A stretch of 39,907 nt of DNA from JBBDWZ01 sp050732575 (GTDB lineage: Bacteria; Gemmatimonadota; Gemmatimonadetes; Longimicrobiales; RSA9): contig JBOHRF010000017.1 in the NCBI GenBank assembly GCA_050732575.1, positions 1-39,907 on the forward strand. The letters are read 5' to 3'. The notes beneath the pieces were generated by a model. That model did no database searches and was not told the origin of the DNA. It saw nothing but the letters and a program-made list of their open reading frames with translations. Positions 23,005 to 31,969 of the stretch are shown here, piece by piece (position 1 is the stretch's first letter; every line of letters starts with the position of its first letter). The position numbers were made by a program, and so were the translations under genes.

Positions 23005-24348
23005 CTAGCGGGTAGCGCCTACCGGACGCTGATGCGTGCGCATGTAGTGCAGCGTCACCGCGGTCAGCGCGCGCACGCCCAACGCCAGGCCGCTTTCGTC
23101 AATGAAGAAGTCCGGCGTGTGATGATCGGCGGCCTGCGCGGCCGACACGTTGGACGGCCTGCCGCCCAGGTGGAAGTAGAAGCTGGGCACGCGATCGGCA
23201 ATGAACGAGAAGTCCTCGGCCCCGGTCTCCGGCTTCAGCCGCTTCACTTTGCCAGCGCCGGCCGCAGTCTCCAGCGCGGGCAACATCGCGTTGAGCAGGC
23301 CATCGTTGTTGTAGGTAACCGGATAAGACATGGTTAGCGGAATCTGCACTTCGGCCGTGGCGCCCATGCCCTCGGCTACGTTGGTGGCGATGCTGCGGAT
23401 CTTCTCGTGCAACAACTTGCGATCGTCGGGATGCAGTGCGCGGATGGTGCCGATCATTTCCACCTGTTCCGGAATGATGTTGGAGCGCACGCCACCCTGG
23501 ATCTTGCCAATAGTCACTACGGCGGGATTCTCGGTTAGCTTCATCTGGCGACTGACGATGGTCTGCAGCGCCGTGATGATGTGCGCAGACGCCACAATCG
23601 GGTCGACGCCGTTCCAGGGATAGCCGCCATGTGTCTGTTTGCCCTTCACCAGCACGCGGAAGTCGTCTGCGCTGGCGTAGGTACCGCCCGGTGAATAGAA
23701 GATGTGGTTGACTTCCTCTTTGGCATTGATATGTAGTGCAAACGCTGCATCGACAACCGGATTGGTGAGCACGCCCTGTTTCACCATCAGCTGCGCGCCA
23801 CCCTCCTCGCCTGCGGGCGGCCCTTCCTCGGCCGGCTGAAAGACGAACTTCACGGTGCCCGGCAGTTGGTCTTTGATGCCGGCCAGCACTTCGGCTACAC
23901 CCATCATGATGGCCACATGCGTGTCGTGGCCGCAGGCGTGCATCACACCCACCTCGGCGCCGTTGAACGTGCCTTTGGCTTTCGATGCGAACGGCAGGTT
24001 GACGCGTTCCGTGACCGGCAGTGCATCCATGTCCGCACGCAGCAGTACGACCGGGCCAGGCCGGCCGCCGCGCAGCAGTCCCACCACACCGGTGTGTGCG
24101 ATTCCCGTCTGCACTTCGATGCCGAGCGCGCGCAGATGATCGGCCACCAGTTTGGCCGTGCGCACCTCGCGGTTGCCCAGTTCGGGATGCTCGTGAATGT
24201 CGCGCCGCCAGGCGATGACCCTGGCCTCGACGGCCGTGATGCGCGACTGCGTTTGTGCGTTGAGCGCGGGCGCCTGCGCCCGCGCGCGCGCGGGGAGGCC
24301 CACAGCCACCGTGAGCAACAGGCAAAGGGCAAACGCGCGCGTGGTCAT
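23005..24348 (-). CDS. M20 family metallopeptidase / N-acyl-L-amino-acid amidohydrolase, exported
   Basis: 447 residues with a cleavable signal peptide (FALCLLLTVAVGLPARARA-QA). Family motifs: HEHPELGNREVRT at the start of the catalytic domain, LLRADMDALPV, HACGHDTHVAIMMG (metal ligands), FQPAEEG with the catalytic Glu pair, ALHINAKEEV, TGAEDFSF near the end, plus the dimerisation (lid) domain between about 230 and 345 (FRVLVKGKQTHGGYPWNGVDP). This is the M20D amidohydrolase group that removes acyl groups from amino acids or their conjugates. All metal ligands appear present, so it should be active in the periplasm. The ATG has GGAGA upstream. Stands alone. Confidence 0.9.
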   Translation of the reverse strand: MTTRAFALCLLLTVAVGLPARARAQAPALNAQTQSRITAVEARVIAWRRDIHEHPELGNREVRTAKLVADHLRALGIEVQTGIAHTGVVGLLRGGRPGPVVLLRADMDALPVTERVNLPFASKAKGTFNGAEVGVMHACGHDTHVAIMMGVAEVLAGIKDQLPGTVKFVFQPAEEGPPAGEEGGAQLMVKQGVLTNPVVDAAFALHINAKEEVNHIFYSPGGTYASADDFRVLVKGKQTHGGYPWNGVDPIVASAHIITALQTIVSRQMKLTENPAVVTIGKIQGGVRSNIIPEQVEMIGTIRALHPDDRKLLHEKIRSIATNVAEGMGATAEVQIPLTMSYPVTYNNDGLLNAMLPALETAAGAGKVKRLKPETGAEDFSFIADRVPSFYFHLGGRPSNVSAAQAADHHTPDFFIDESGLALGVRALTAVTLHYMRTHQRPVGATR

Positions 24349-24463
24349 GAGCAGCTCTCCGTGTTGAACGATGTGGCCGATGATGGACCAAGGTAGGGCC
24401 CGCGCGGGGCGGTTTCAAACGAAAGCGGGGCCGAAGCGCGTTTGGTCGTGGTCAAAGGCCAGG

Positions 24464-25882
24464 TCAACGGGCACGCTCGGCGGGCGTCATGCGCTGGATG
24501 AAAAGCAGCCCATCGAAGACCTGTGGCCACACGATCGGATACCAGCGGTCCTGCACCTGCGCGCTGAGCGAGCCGGGCATGGGTTGCAGCAGCCAATGCC
24601 CCGGTGTGCGCGCGGCCCGCAAATCCACGAGGGCAAACGAATGGCCGAGTTGACTCAACAATTCGACCAGTGCGCCCGGCGGCGACTTCGGCACGAGCTG
24701 CCCTGGCTGGTCGGGGAAGCCCCACTGGCCATCGTAGGCAGTGGTGCCGATCGAGTACAGCGCATCACCCAGCGCGAGCTTGACCAGACGACCGGTCGAC
24801 TCGAGACTGCCCGCCGCATCGGCTGGCTGCAGTGACTCGAAGCGGGCGCCCAGTCGAGTATGCGCGGCATGCACGTTGTGCAACCACACAATGAGCTTTG
24901 CATCGCGATACGCCTCGTTCACGAGCCACAGCAAATTGTCGGCATTGGCGCGGTCGCGCGCACTGTACGATGTTGCGAATGCCTGCAGGCTGTCGGCCTG
25001 AACGTTCGGGTGGTAAGCCAGCATCTGGCGATACTCGAGCATGTTGCGCAGCACCCGCTCGATGCGCGCAGCTCCCAACGCGCCATGGGCCGTCCGCATG
25101 GCTGCCGCATTGCTCTCGAAATGAGCCACCAGCGCAGAAGCATACGCGAGCAGCGTGTCGCGCGCTGGCACCATCCCGCCGCTGTTGCGCGACAGGCGCT
25201 GCCTGGTACTGTCCAGCACAGCGTGGAGTGGGGCTGGCAATGGACTCCCCGCGCGCGCAAACCACCGGGTCAGGTCGCGCAACCGCTCATGCAGCGCCGG
25301 CACTCCGCCCGTGAACTGTACATCGAACCCGGCCATGCGCAGGGGCAAGCCCGTCTTCATGCGCTCACGCGCGTAGGCAAAGAGCGGAGTGATCTGCGCG
25401 CTTTCACTCCAGAACCCCCAGAGTGCCGCGCTCGGCGCATAGAAAAGCGGGGCATCGGTCGCGAGCAGCGTGTTCATGCGCTCGGCCTCGTAAAACCCGG
25501 CTTCCCACACCACCACACTGAAACCCAGCCGCTGATGCAGGAACTTGATCAGACGAACACGCGCAGCCGAGCCGTTGCCATCACCATGACTCAGCTCCGC
25601 CAACTGGACCACGCGTACTCCCGCAAGCTTAGCGACCAGCGGCTCGAGATCGCTGAAATCGGTCGACTCCGCGGCCATCGTACGCAGGGGCACGCTGTGC
25701 TGGCGCAGCCAGTCCACGCGGTCCCGCTGCGCGGCAACCGGCGGTGCGGTTAACAAACCGAACAGAACAAGAATTGAACGGACGTTGACATGAGACGGGA
25801 CGCGGGACGCGTGCCGCGGGACGCGTAACTGCGGTGGCAGGCTCCCTGACCAGGCGCAAGCTCCAACGTGCTGATCGCGCAT
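24464..25882 (-). CDS. Erythromycin esterase family protein, exported; start uncertain
   Basis: The body matches the erythromycin-esterase (EreA-like) superfamily: VVQLAELSHGDGNG (usually GExTHG), VVVWEAGFYEAERMN with the active-site Glu, RMAGFDVQFTG, and LIVWLHNVHAAH with the conserved His. These enzymes or enzyme-like proteins are often simply secreted hydrolases, not resistance factors. A natural signal peptide (VRSILVLFGLLTAPPVAAQ) begins about 25780, but the codon before it is GTC, not a start; the nearest in-frame ATG is at 25880-25882 and would add a GC-repeat-coded N-terminus. An ATG at 25789-25791 is out of frame by one base, so a one-base loss in the leader is possible. Coordinates follow the in-frame ATG. 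Confidence 0.75.
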   Translation of the reverse strand: MRDQHVGACAWSGSLPPQLRVPRHASRVPSHVNVRSILVLFGLLTAPPVAAQRDRVDWLRQHSVPLRTMAAESTDFSDLEPLVAKLAGVRVVQLAELSHGDGNGSAARVRLIKFLHQRLGFSVVVWEAGFYEAERMNTLLATDAPLFYAPSAALWGFWSESAQITPLFAYARERMKTGLPLRMAGFDVQFTGGVPALHERLRDLTRWFARAGSPLPAPLHAVLDSTRQRLSRNSGGMVPARDTLLAYASALVAHFESNAAAMRTAHGALGAARIERVLRNMLEYRQMLAYHPNVQADSLQAFATSYSARDRANADNLLWLVNEAYRDAKLIVWLHNVHAAHTRLGARFESLQPADAAGSLESTGRLVKLALGDALYSIGTTAYDGQWGFPDQPGQLVPKSPPGALVELLSQLGHSFALVDLRAARTPGHWLLQPMPGSLSAQVQDRWYPIVWPQVFDGLLFIQRMTPAERAR

Positions 25883-25931
25883 ACTATCAAAGCTGCCGAG
25901 AGCGTGGCAGCGCTGGCCGTGGTTACGCGTC
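25820..25931. repeat. GGGACGCG repeats and a spaced inverted repeat upstream of the esterase-family gene
   Basis: Three GGGACGCG copies lie between 25797 and 25826. GACGCGTAAC (25820-25829) has an exact reverse complement GTTACGCGTC at 25922-25931. This resembles the other intergenic palindromes of the window and suggests the coding region of the neighbouring gene really begins downstream of it. Confidence 0.4.
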
Positions 25932-26332
25932 ACTCGTCACGCGCCCGTTCGGTATGTAAAAACTGCCGCCCGCTCGCCATAAAGCTGTGATGCCCGTCGA
26001 CCGGGATTCCCGGCCAGCGAGCGGCGCGTGAGCTCGAGGCCAATGGAATACCTGGCCCAACGTGGAATCTGCGGCGTGCTGCCCAAAACCAGGCATCGTG
26101 CGGTAAGTGCATTCTACCACTGGGCGCGCGATTGCTCGACCCAGGTGTTGCGTGTGGCCGGTATCAGGTCGGCTGGGCCCGCCGCAGCCCTGATCGATCC
26201 ATCCGTGACTTCGAGACGACTGACCGGCAGCGAGCGTTGTATGCGTCCGCTCATTAACGTTTTGTGCCGTGCGCCGTCTGATACCCAGGCGCATTCTTGC
26301 CGGACGACTCCAGGACGGAGGGTGCCAGCCAC
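25932..26332. other. Intergenic region, no supported gene
   Basis: About 400 bases between two divergent genes. Open frames on both strands here have neither ribosome sites nor recognisable motifs. It presumably holds both promoters, but I could not pick convincing promoter boxes. Confidence 0.4.
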
Positions 26333-27745
26333 ATGCCAGGGGCGATCCTCGAAGCTGTACAACCCATCGACGTAGCCGCCGTCCGGAAGCATTTCCTGTT
26401 TCCCGAGACGAGCCGGGTGGTAACCAACAATGCGGCCAGCACGCAGCCTCCGCGGGAGCTGGTCGAGTTGTACCGCATACTCTCACCCGACTATGAGAAC
26501 GTGCACCGCGGCCAGTCGGACGCTTCCAAGCTGACTACGGCCTTGTTCGAGGCTTCCTACGATACCATTGCCCGCTTCATCAATGCGCCGAGCCAGCGCA
26601 ACATCGTCGTGTATCGCAATACCACGGAAGCGAACAACGCGGTCATGTACTCGCTCATGACCGAGTTCCGGGATGGCGACAACGTGGTCACGACGCTGAT
26701 GGAGCACAACTCGAACTACGTGCCCTGGTACGGCCTTTGTCGCGAGATCCTGCCCGCGTTCGGCATCCGCGTGGAATATCGGTTGGTGCAATTCGACGCA
26801 GAAACCGGCGAGTTGGACCTGGCCCATATGGCTTCCCTGATCGACCGACGGACCAAGCTGGTATGCTGCTCCGGCGCCTCCAATTTCTTCGGTACCAAGA
26901 ATCCGCTGCACGATGTTCGAGCCCTCGCCGCTGCCAGTGGTTATGTGCAGCCGGACGGCACACATGGCTCGTATCTGCTGGTCGATGGCGCGCAACTGGT
27001 GCCTTCTTCGTTCGTCGATGTTCAGGAACTGGACGTGGATTTCCTGTCCTTCTCCTTCCACAAGATCATGGCGCCCTTCGGTGTCGGTGTGTTGTACGCG
27101 CGCGAGCGGCTGTTGCAATCACTGCGGCCGTTCCTGTATGGCGGTGATATGATCGCGGAGGGGCAGGTCACGCCCGAGCAGGTGACGTACAACGTGCTGC
27201 CCTGGAAGTTCGCGGCCGGCACACCCAACATCCTGGGCACCATCGTATCGGCGCAAGCCGTGCGTTTGTTGCTCGACCTGGTGCTACATCCCGAGCGGCC
27301 GCGTTTTTTTCAGAAGGATACCGCACTCGAGCGCGCCGACATCAAACAAGCCATGGACCGCATTACCGAGTACACGCAACAACTCACGCAGCGCGCACTG
27401 GAGCTGTTGCTGGCCGTGCCCGGCATCCAGGTATATGGACCGCGCGATGCCAAACGGCGCACACCCCTGGTTTCCTTCAACCTGGCCGGCCGCAATCCCA
27501 TGGAAGTGGCGGAGACGCTGAATACGGTAGGTGTGGAATCGCGCGCGGGCTGCCATTGCGCCACGCTGGCACACCATGCGCTCAAGCTGGATCCACCGGC
27601 CAGCTGCCGACTCAGCTTTTACTTCTACAATACCATGGTGGAAGTGGAGAAAGCGGCCGGAACCGTGCACCCCGGACGTGTTTTGATTCCTTTACCATTG
27701 ACGCATCCAGACATAATTGTCGCGCCCCGCGCCTCTCGTTTATAG
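26333..27745 (+). CDS. Class V aminotransferase (cysteine desulfurase/selenocysteine lyase-like)
   Basis: About 470 residues from the ATG at 26333 (GGAGGGTG upstream); a TTG 36 bases earlier is less likely. PLP-enzyme signatures: NNAASTQPPRELVE at the N-terminus (compare D/NNAATS in SufS-like proteins), VYRNTTEANNAVMYS, HNSNYVPW, SGASNFFGTKNP, LLVDGAQLVP with the Asp that contacts the PLP ring nitrogen, and FSFHKIMAPFGVG with the Schiff-base Lys (about 244). Near the end, RAGCHCAT carries a Cys in the place of the SufS catalytic Cys (about 409), so desulfurase or lyase chemistry is plausible, though many class V enzymes with this motif have other substrates. Converges on the methyltransferase gene with only about 24 bases between stops. 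Confidence 0.85.
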   Translation: MPGAILEAVQPIDVAAVRKHFLFPETSRVVTNNAASTQPPRELVELYRILSPDYENVHRGQSDASKLTTALFEASYDTIARFINAPSQRNIVVYRNTTEANNAVMYSLMTEFRDGDNVVTTLMEHNSNYVPWYGLCREILPAFGIRVEYRLVQFDAETGELDLAHMASLIDRRTKLVCCSGASNFFGTKNPLHDVRALAAASGYVQPDGTHGSYLLVDGAQLVPSSFVDVQELDVDFLSFSFHKIMAPFGVGVLYARERLLQSLRPFLYGGDMIAEGQVTPEQVTYNVLPWKFAAGTPNILGTIVSAQAVRLLLDLVLHPERPRFFQKDTALERADIKQAMDRITEYTQQLTQRALELLLAVPGIQVYGPRDAKRRTPLVSFNLAGRNPMEVAETLNTVGVESRAGCHCATLAHHALKLDPPASCRLSFYFYNTMVEVEKAAGTVHPGRVLIPLPLTHPDIIVAPRASRL

Positions 27746-27769
27746 CTCTGCGGGTCAATCTGCAAGTAT

Positions 27770-28603
27770 TCAAAACACGTCCGACCGGGCCCGCGCCACA
27801 ACCAACAAGTGCGCGCTCGCGCCGATGATGGACGGCTCGGATTCCACGCGCCGGAGCTGCTCGAGTGTGAGTGCGCGCATGTTTTCTTCCTGCCACAGCT
27901 CTTCGAAGCGGGCCAGACACCAGAAGGGTCCTTCCACTCCGATCAGCGCTTCAACCGTGAAGCCGGCTTCCGCGACTTCCGCGGTCAGCTCTTCTGGCCG
28001 GTGGAAAAAGGCGGTGGTGAAGTAGTCACGCTCGGATGCATTGCGGTGTTGTCCATCATCCAGATCGCGTGCGAGAATGGCGCGGAACACGTCATCGCGG
28101 ACCAATGCACGGCAGTAGCCATCCAGTAGTGATGCAAAGCGCGAGATACCCGCGGCCACCAACAGGCCGCGCGGCCGTAGCACGCGCTGTGCTTCCGCGA
28201 GTGCGCGCAGCCGATCCGTGCGCTCCGTGAGATGGTACAGCGGCCCCAGCATCAACACGGCATCGAAGCTCCCATCGGCGAAGGCCAGAGCGCGCGCATC
28301 GCCCAGGTGAACGCGGGCACGCTCTGGCCACCCGCTCATATTCGCGCGCGCTTGTTCGACGTGCAGGGGGACCGGATCCACCAGTTCGATGTGGTAACCC
28401 TGCTCACCGAGCCAGCGCGAGTAAGCGCCCGGGCCACCACCCACATCGAGCACGGCGGCAGGCGGTGCGCTCAGATACCGGCCGATCACTTCCTGCGTAC
28501 GGATGCGCTCCAGCTCACCCGCTCCCCGAAATAGGCGTTCTGCTTCGGGGTTGTGCTGGTAATGCTCGAGAATCTCTTCTACGATCGTATTCATGCTGTT
28601 CAT
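27770..28603 (-). CDS. Class I SAM-dependent methyltransferase
   Basis: 277 residues. Motif I VLDVGGGPGAYS, acidic residue after strand 2 (IELVDPVPLHVEQAR), LGDARALAFADGSFDAVLMLGPLYHL (motifs II/III, a small-molecule methyltransferase pattern), and AEAQRVLRPRGLLVAAG. The C-terminal third (YFTTAFFHRPEELTAEVAEAGF) is the usual extra region of UbiE/Methyltransf_11-type enzymes. Substrate unknown. Two ATGs nine bases apart (28603 and 28594) are both possible; neither has a strong ribosome site. A ten-codon open frame (28600-28632) overlaps the first ATG as ATGA and might couple translation. Confidence 0.85.
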   Translation of the reverse strand: MNSMNTIVEEILEHYQHNPEAERLFRGAGELERIRTQEVIGRYLSAPPAAVLDVGGGPGAYSRWLGEQGYHIELVDPVPLHVEQARANMSGWPERARVHLGDARALAFADGSFDAVLMLGPLYHLTERTDRLRALAEAQRVLRPRGLLVAAGISRFASLLDGYCRALVRDDVFRAILARDLDDGQHRNASERDYFTTAFFHRPEELTAEVAEAGFTVEALIGVEGPFWCLARFEELWQEENMRALTLEQLRRVESEPSIIGASAHLLVVARARSDVF

Positions 28604-28937
28604 TCGTGCGTGATCTGGTGGGCCGAACTCATGCGTCTTTTTTCTTGCGTTCGCGCCGCTTCCTGCGCGGCGCGCCGTGAACGCCCGGGCGGCGGCTCGT
28701 CATCTTTCGTGGCTACGCCGGTGCGCGGCTTGCGCGGCGGCGGTGGTCGGTGGATGGGCCGGCGCCGTTACGAATACAAGGTCGCGCTGGCCGGGACAAG
28801 ATGGTCGGCCTCCTGCCTGACCGGACCGACCACCTCGCCGGACCCCGGTGCCTTGACAATACGCGCGTACTTCGTGAGTTGTTGTGGTGATCCCCGCAGG
28901 GCCTTGCTCCATGGCTCTCTCGCCGCAGGAGACACAC
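28604..28937. other. Intergenic region, GC-rich, no supported gene
   Basis: Between the divergent methyltransferase and DUF1800 genes. On the minus strand, 28600-28767 is an open frame of 56 codons very rich in Arg and Pro with no start codon other than an ATG ten codons from its end. I do not call a gene. A hairpin-forming GCGCGGCGCGCC core lies near 28666. Confidence 0.4.
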
Positions 28938-30737
28938 ATGCCCAGCCTGCCGCAGCGTCTCTTCGCCCTGGCTTTTGTCTGCAGCTCTCTCAGCGCCTGT
29001 GCGCACCGATCTCCCTCAATGGACATGGACCGACAGGAACTGGCGGACGCTCGCACCCAGTCAGCACCGACAAGGCTGCCTGCGCCGGATGCCGTGGTCC
29101 ATGTGCTGAATCGACTCACGTTTGGACCGCGACCGGGGGACGTCGAACGCGTACGCAAGATGGGCATCGAGCGCTGGATCGATCAGCAGCTTCATCCGGA
29201 AACCATCAAGGACAGCGCGGGCGCGGCCGCGTTGGTTGGGTGTCCATTGTGGGCCGATACGACCGGCCCGGCTGCGCAGGGCACGCTGATGCAAGTCCGG
29301 GGACCCAACGGCGTGCAGATGATTCGCGTTTCCATCGGCAGCCTGCGCCTCATGAAGCGTGATAGCGCGCGCAAGCTCGGACCGCGCGGTCAAACATTTC
29401 TGGACAACGGACAGCTGATCGCGTGCCGCCTTGCCCGCGTCGAAGCCAGTGAACGGCAGCTGCTCGAAGTGCTCACCGATTTCTGGCTCAATCATTTCTC
29501 GATCTACAGTCCCAAGCTGCCCCAAAGGACAATAATCGTCGAATGGGAGCGCGAGGTCATTCAGCCACACGCACTGAGTCGCTTTCGTGACCTGCTAGGC
29601 GCCGTGGCGCACAGCCCGGCCATGCTGAGTTATCTCGATAACGTCACTAGCGGCGCCACTACCGAATATCCCACGCTTACCGAATACGTGCGCGCGCGTA
29701 ACACCGGGACCGCACCCGTCATCGCACAACGTCCGGTCTTTGGTCTAAACACGGGGCTGAACGAGAACTATGCGCGCGAATTGCTCGAGTTGCACACGTT
29801 GGGTGTGGATGGTGGCTATACGCAAGAAGATGTAGTCGCAGTGGCGCGCGCGTTCACGGGCTGGTCACGCAGTGCGTTTGTGCCCGTGGTGATGCGCGGA
29901 ACTTCAACGCAGGTCACTACGCAAAGACTCGCAAACGAACTTCGATCTGCCCCCGCCAGTGTCATACCAGGCACTACGTTTGCCTTCGATTCGGCTCGCC
30001 ACGACGCGGGCCCAAAGGTCGTTCTGGGTCACACCTTGCCGGCCGGGCGCGGGCTGGAAGACGGCGAGGATGTGCTGGATCTGCTGGCACGGCATCCGTC
30101 AACAGCGCGTTTCATCGCCCGCAAACTCGCCGTACGCTTCGTCAGCGATTCACCGCCGGATGCGCTGGTCGATCGTGCGGCCGCAACATTCCTGCGCACC
30201 GATGGCGACATCCGTGAAGTCGTACGCACCATCGTGACCAGTCCCGAGTTCTTCTCATCCGACGTACACGGTGCCAAGATCAAGAGTCCGCTCGAGCTGG
30301 TGCTCAGCACGCGCCGCGCCCTGGCCGCGCCCGTGGATACCGCGGCGGAAGTCGTTGATCATCTGCTCGATATGGACCAGCCGCCCTTCGGTCAACTGAC
30401 ACCCGAGGGCTGGCCGGAAACGGGAGCGGACTGGATGAACGCGCGCACGCTTCTGGCCCGGCTCAAGTTTGCCACCAATGTTGGGAGCGGGAGGTTCGCC
30501 GCCATCCCGATCGAAGCGTGGCCCGCCTGGCGCGTGCTTTCGAATCAACCGTTCGAGAAGCAGATGCAGGGCGTCATCCTGACACTCCTCCATGGGAGGG
30601 CATCGGCCGAGCTGCGCGCGGCGATGATGAGCCTGCGACCAAAGGCAGCTGATGCCGTCACAACGGAAGCGCGCCAGCTCGCATTACGCGAGCTGATTGC
30701 GCTTGCTCTCGGCTCGCCTGCGTTCCAGCGGCGGTAG
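28938..30737 (+). CDS. DUF1800 family lipoprotein
   Basis: 599 residues from the ATG at 28938 (AGGAGACACAC upstream). Signal peptide with lipobox-like SLSACAH. The DUF1800 layout is clear: VHVLNRLTFGPRPGDVERV near the start, FWLNHFSIYS, NENYARELLELHTLGVDGGYTQEDV, VARAFTGWS, LLARHPSTARFIARKLAVRFVSD, FLRTDGDIREVVRTIVTSPEFF and a C-terminal helical region. DUF1800 proteins are widespread, exported and often sit beside a DUF1501 gene; no DUF1501 partner is found here. Molecular role unknown. Convergent with the DUF1905 remnant. Confidence 0.88.
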   Translation: MPSLPQRLFALAFVCSSLSACAHRSPSMDMDRQELADARTQSAPTRLPAPDAVVHVLNRLTFGPRPGDVERVRKMGIERWIDQQLHPETIKDSAGAAALVGCPLWADTTGPAAQGTLMQVRGPNGVQMIRVSIGSLRLMKRDSARKLGPRGQTFLDNGQLIACRLARVEASERQLLEVLTDFWLNHFSIYSPKLPQRTIIVEWEREVIQPHALSRFRDLLGAVAHSPAMLSYLDNVTSGATTEYPTLTEYVRARNTGTAPVIAQRPVFGLNTGLNENYARELLELHTLGVDGGYTQEDVVAVARAFTGWSRSAFVPVVMRGTSTQVTTQRLANELRSAPASVIPGTTFAFDSARHDAGPKVVLGHTLPAGRGLEDGEDVLDLLARHPSTARFIARKLAVRFVSDSPPDALVDRAAATFLRTDGDIREVVRTIVTSPEFFSSDVHGAKIKSPLELVLSTRRALAAPVDTAAEVVDHLLDMDQPPFGQLTPEGWPETGADWMNARTLLARLKFATNVGSGRFAAIPIEAWPAWRVLSNQPFEKQMQGVILTLLHGRASAELRAAMMSLRPKAADAVTTEARQLALRELIALALGSPAFQRR

Positions 30738-30794
30738 TGCGGGGACCACCACCACGTTCTCCCGTAATGACCCAAACGTATATGTCGAGGTGGT

Positions 30795-31097
30795 TCAGGG
30801 GTTGGCTGTAGCGGGCATGGCGGGCACTAAACCACGGCAAGGCATGGGAGTTTGGGCCAAAACGTGGGTTTGTGGTGGTGGTCCGCAGTCAGGGGCGGCG
30901 CGCTCCCTGCTGCTACGGCGAAGCGGAATGCAGGGGCCATCGCCCATGGATGCGATGGTGCTTTGATTCGTGTAACCGTTCAGCGTGACGTTTACGGGTG
31001 CGCGCGCTTTACCGAACACCGTCCGGGGATCGAAGGGCACGGGGATGAAACAGGTTGAGCCCTCGCGCACGATGGTTACCGTGAAGGTTTTTTTCAC
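30795..31097 (-). pseudogene. DUF1905 family protein remnant
   Basis: GTG-start open frame of 100 codons. The first 65 residues (FTVTIVREGSTCFIPVPFDP, RTVFGKARAPVNVTLNGYT, TIASMGDGPCIPLRRSSRE) match the start and core of DUF1905 small beta-barrel proteins. After about residue 66 the family similarity stops (PDCGPPPQTHVLAQTPMPC...), where homologues continue with the second half of the barrel. The GTG has no clear ribosome site and lies 12 bases after the end of the next gene upstream. Most likely a 3'-truncated copy; a short functional form cannot be excluded. Confidence 0.55.
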
Positions 31098-31109
31098 GAT
31101 CGTGCCGTG

Positions 31110-31703
31110 TCAGCGACCGTCAGCCACCCACTCCTGCGCATGCCTGATACGCAGGATAGCGGAGGCGATGACAGAGACACCCAGGCCAATGGATCCCACG
31201 CCGAACACCAGGTCGCTGGTGACATCACCGTGTGTGATCGCCCAGCCGGCCATGTAAGCCAGCCAAAGTGCGACCAGCTTGCCGGGCAGCGTCGCATGGT
31301 AATGACGCAGAGTGCTCAGCAGTGGCAGAGCCAGCGAAACGCAGATCAGCACCATGACGGAAGGGAGATCGATCAAACTGGCGTCGTTCACTCGCGCATC
31401 CAGCATGGCAGTGATAGATCCCCAGGTCGCTCCGGCAACGGCCATCCAGGAGAGCCGGATGCGCGGGCCGAAGGAAGAGAGCCAACCGTGCACGCGCGCC
31501 GCGTCGGAACCCTTTTCTGCAGCCAGGACTTCGTGGAGGGCCAGGGACAGCGCCCGTGAGCTGATGCCGATCTCGTCCGCGATGCTACGCAACTCTCGCA
31601 CGGACAGAATGTCGCGGGCATCGAGTGCGACCGCACGTTCGATGATCTGACGAACCTGCGCTTCCGACAAGCGGCGGTCTTCCGGGTCGATCGACTCCAC
31701 CAT
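31110..31703 (-). CDS. Membrane protein with N-terminal helical domain (paralogue 1)
   Basis: 197 residues from ATG 31701-31703 (GGAGG site); the longer open frame upstream runs through a palindromic repeat and is rejected. Residues about 8-65 form a helical domain (LSEAQVRQIIERAVALDARD, LRSIADEIGISSRALSLALHEV) with the look of a small helix-turn-helix. Four hydrophobic helices follow (about 80-190). Close in layout to the protein at 31970-32629. The combination suggests a membrane-bound regulator or stress protein; no function known to me. Confidence 0.7.
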   Translation of the reverse strand: MVESIDPEDRRLSEAQVRQIIERAVALDARDILSVRELRSIADEIGISSRALSLALHEVLAAEKGSDAARVHGWLSSFGPRIRLSWMAVAGATWGSITAMLDARVNDASLIDLPSVMVLICVSLALPLLSTLRHYHATLPGKLVALWLAYMAGWAITHGDVTSDLVFGVGSIGLGVSVIASAILRIRHAQEWVADGR

Positions 31704-31722
31704 ACTGCCTCCACCGATTGGT

Positions 31723-31790
31723 ACGTTAACGCTCTCGTTTTCGTTCACGGCCGTTATCTGGAAAAGCGAGCGTGAACGGGAACGTTGACG
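31723..31790. repeat. Palindromic intergenic repeat, copy 2
   Basis: Shares TTAACGCTCTCGTT, CGTTCACGGCCGT and the loop GGAAAAGC with the element at 274-371, but is shorter and with more mismatches between its arms (right arm CGTGAACGGGAACGTTGACG). It lies just upstream of the gene ending at 31110. Confidence 0.5.
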
Positions 31791-31969
31791 ACGTAGGACG
31801 CGCCGTCGCGGTACCGTTCGATACAGCACGTGAATGGCGATACACACCAGGGCGTGTGCACGACTCCAATATGAAGGTGGTGGTCGTTACGAGTCCAGTT
31901 ACGCGCAACCGTGCCACCGGCAGTCCAATGCGCAACGGGCTGGCCGACCCAGGCCCGGCCTGGCATCGC

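Noticed and set aside
28600..28767. Arg/Pro-rich 56-codon open frame on the minus strand overlapping the methyltransferase start
   Set aside because: No usable start codon except an ATG ten codons from the end, no ribosome site, and composition typical of GC-rich non-coding DNA.
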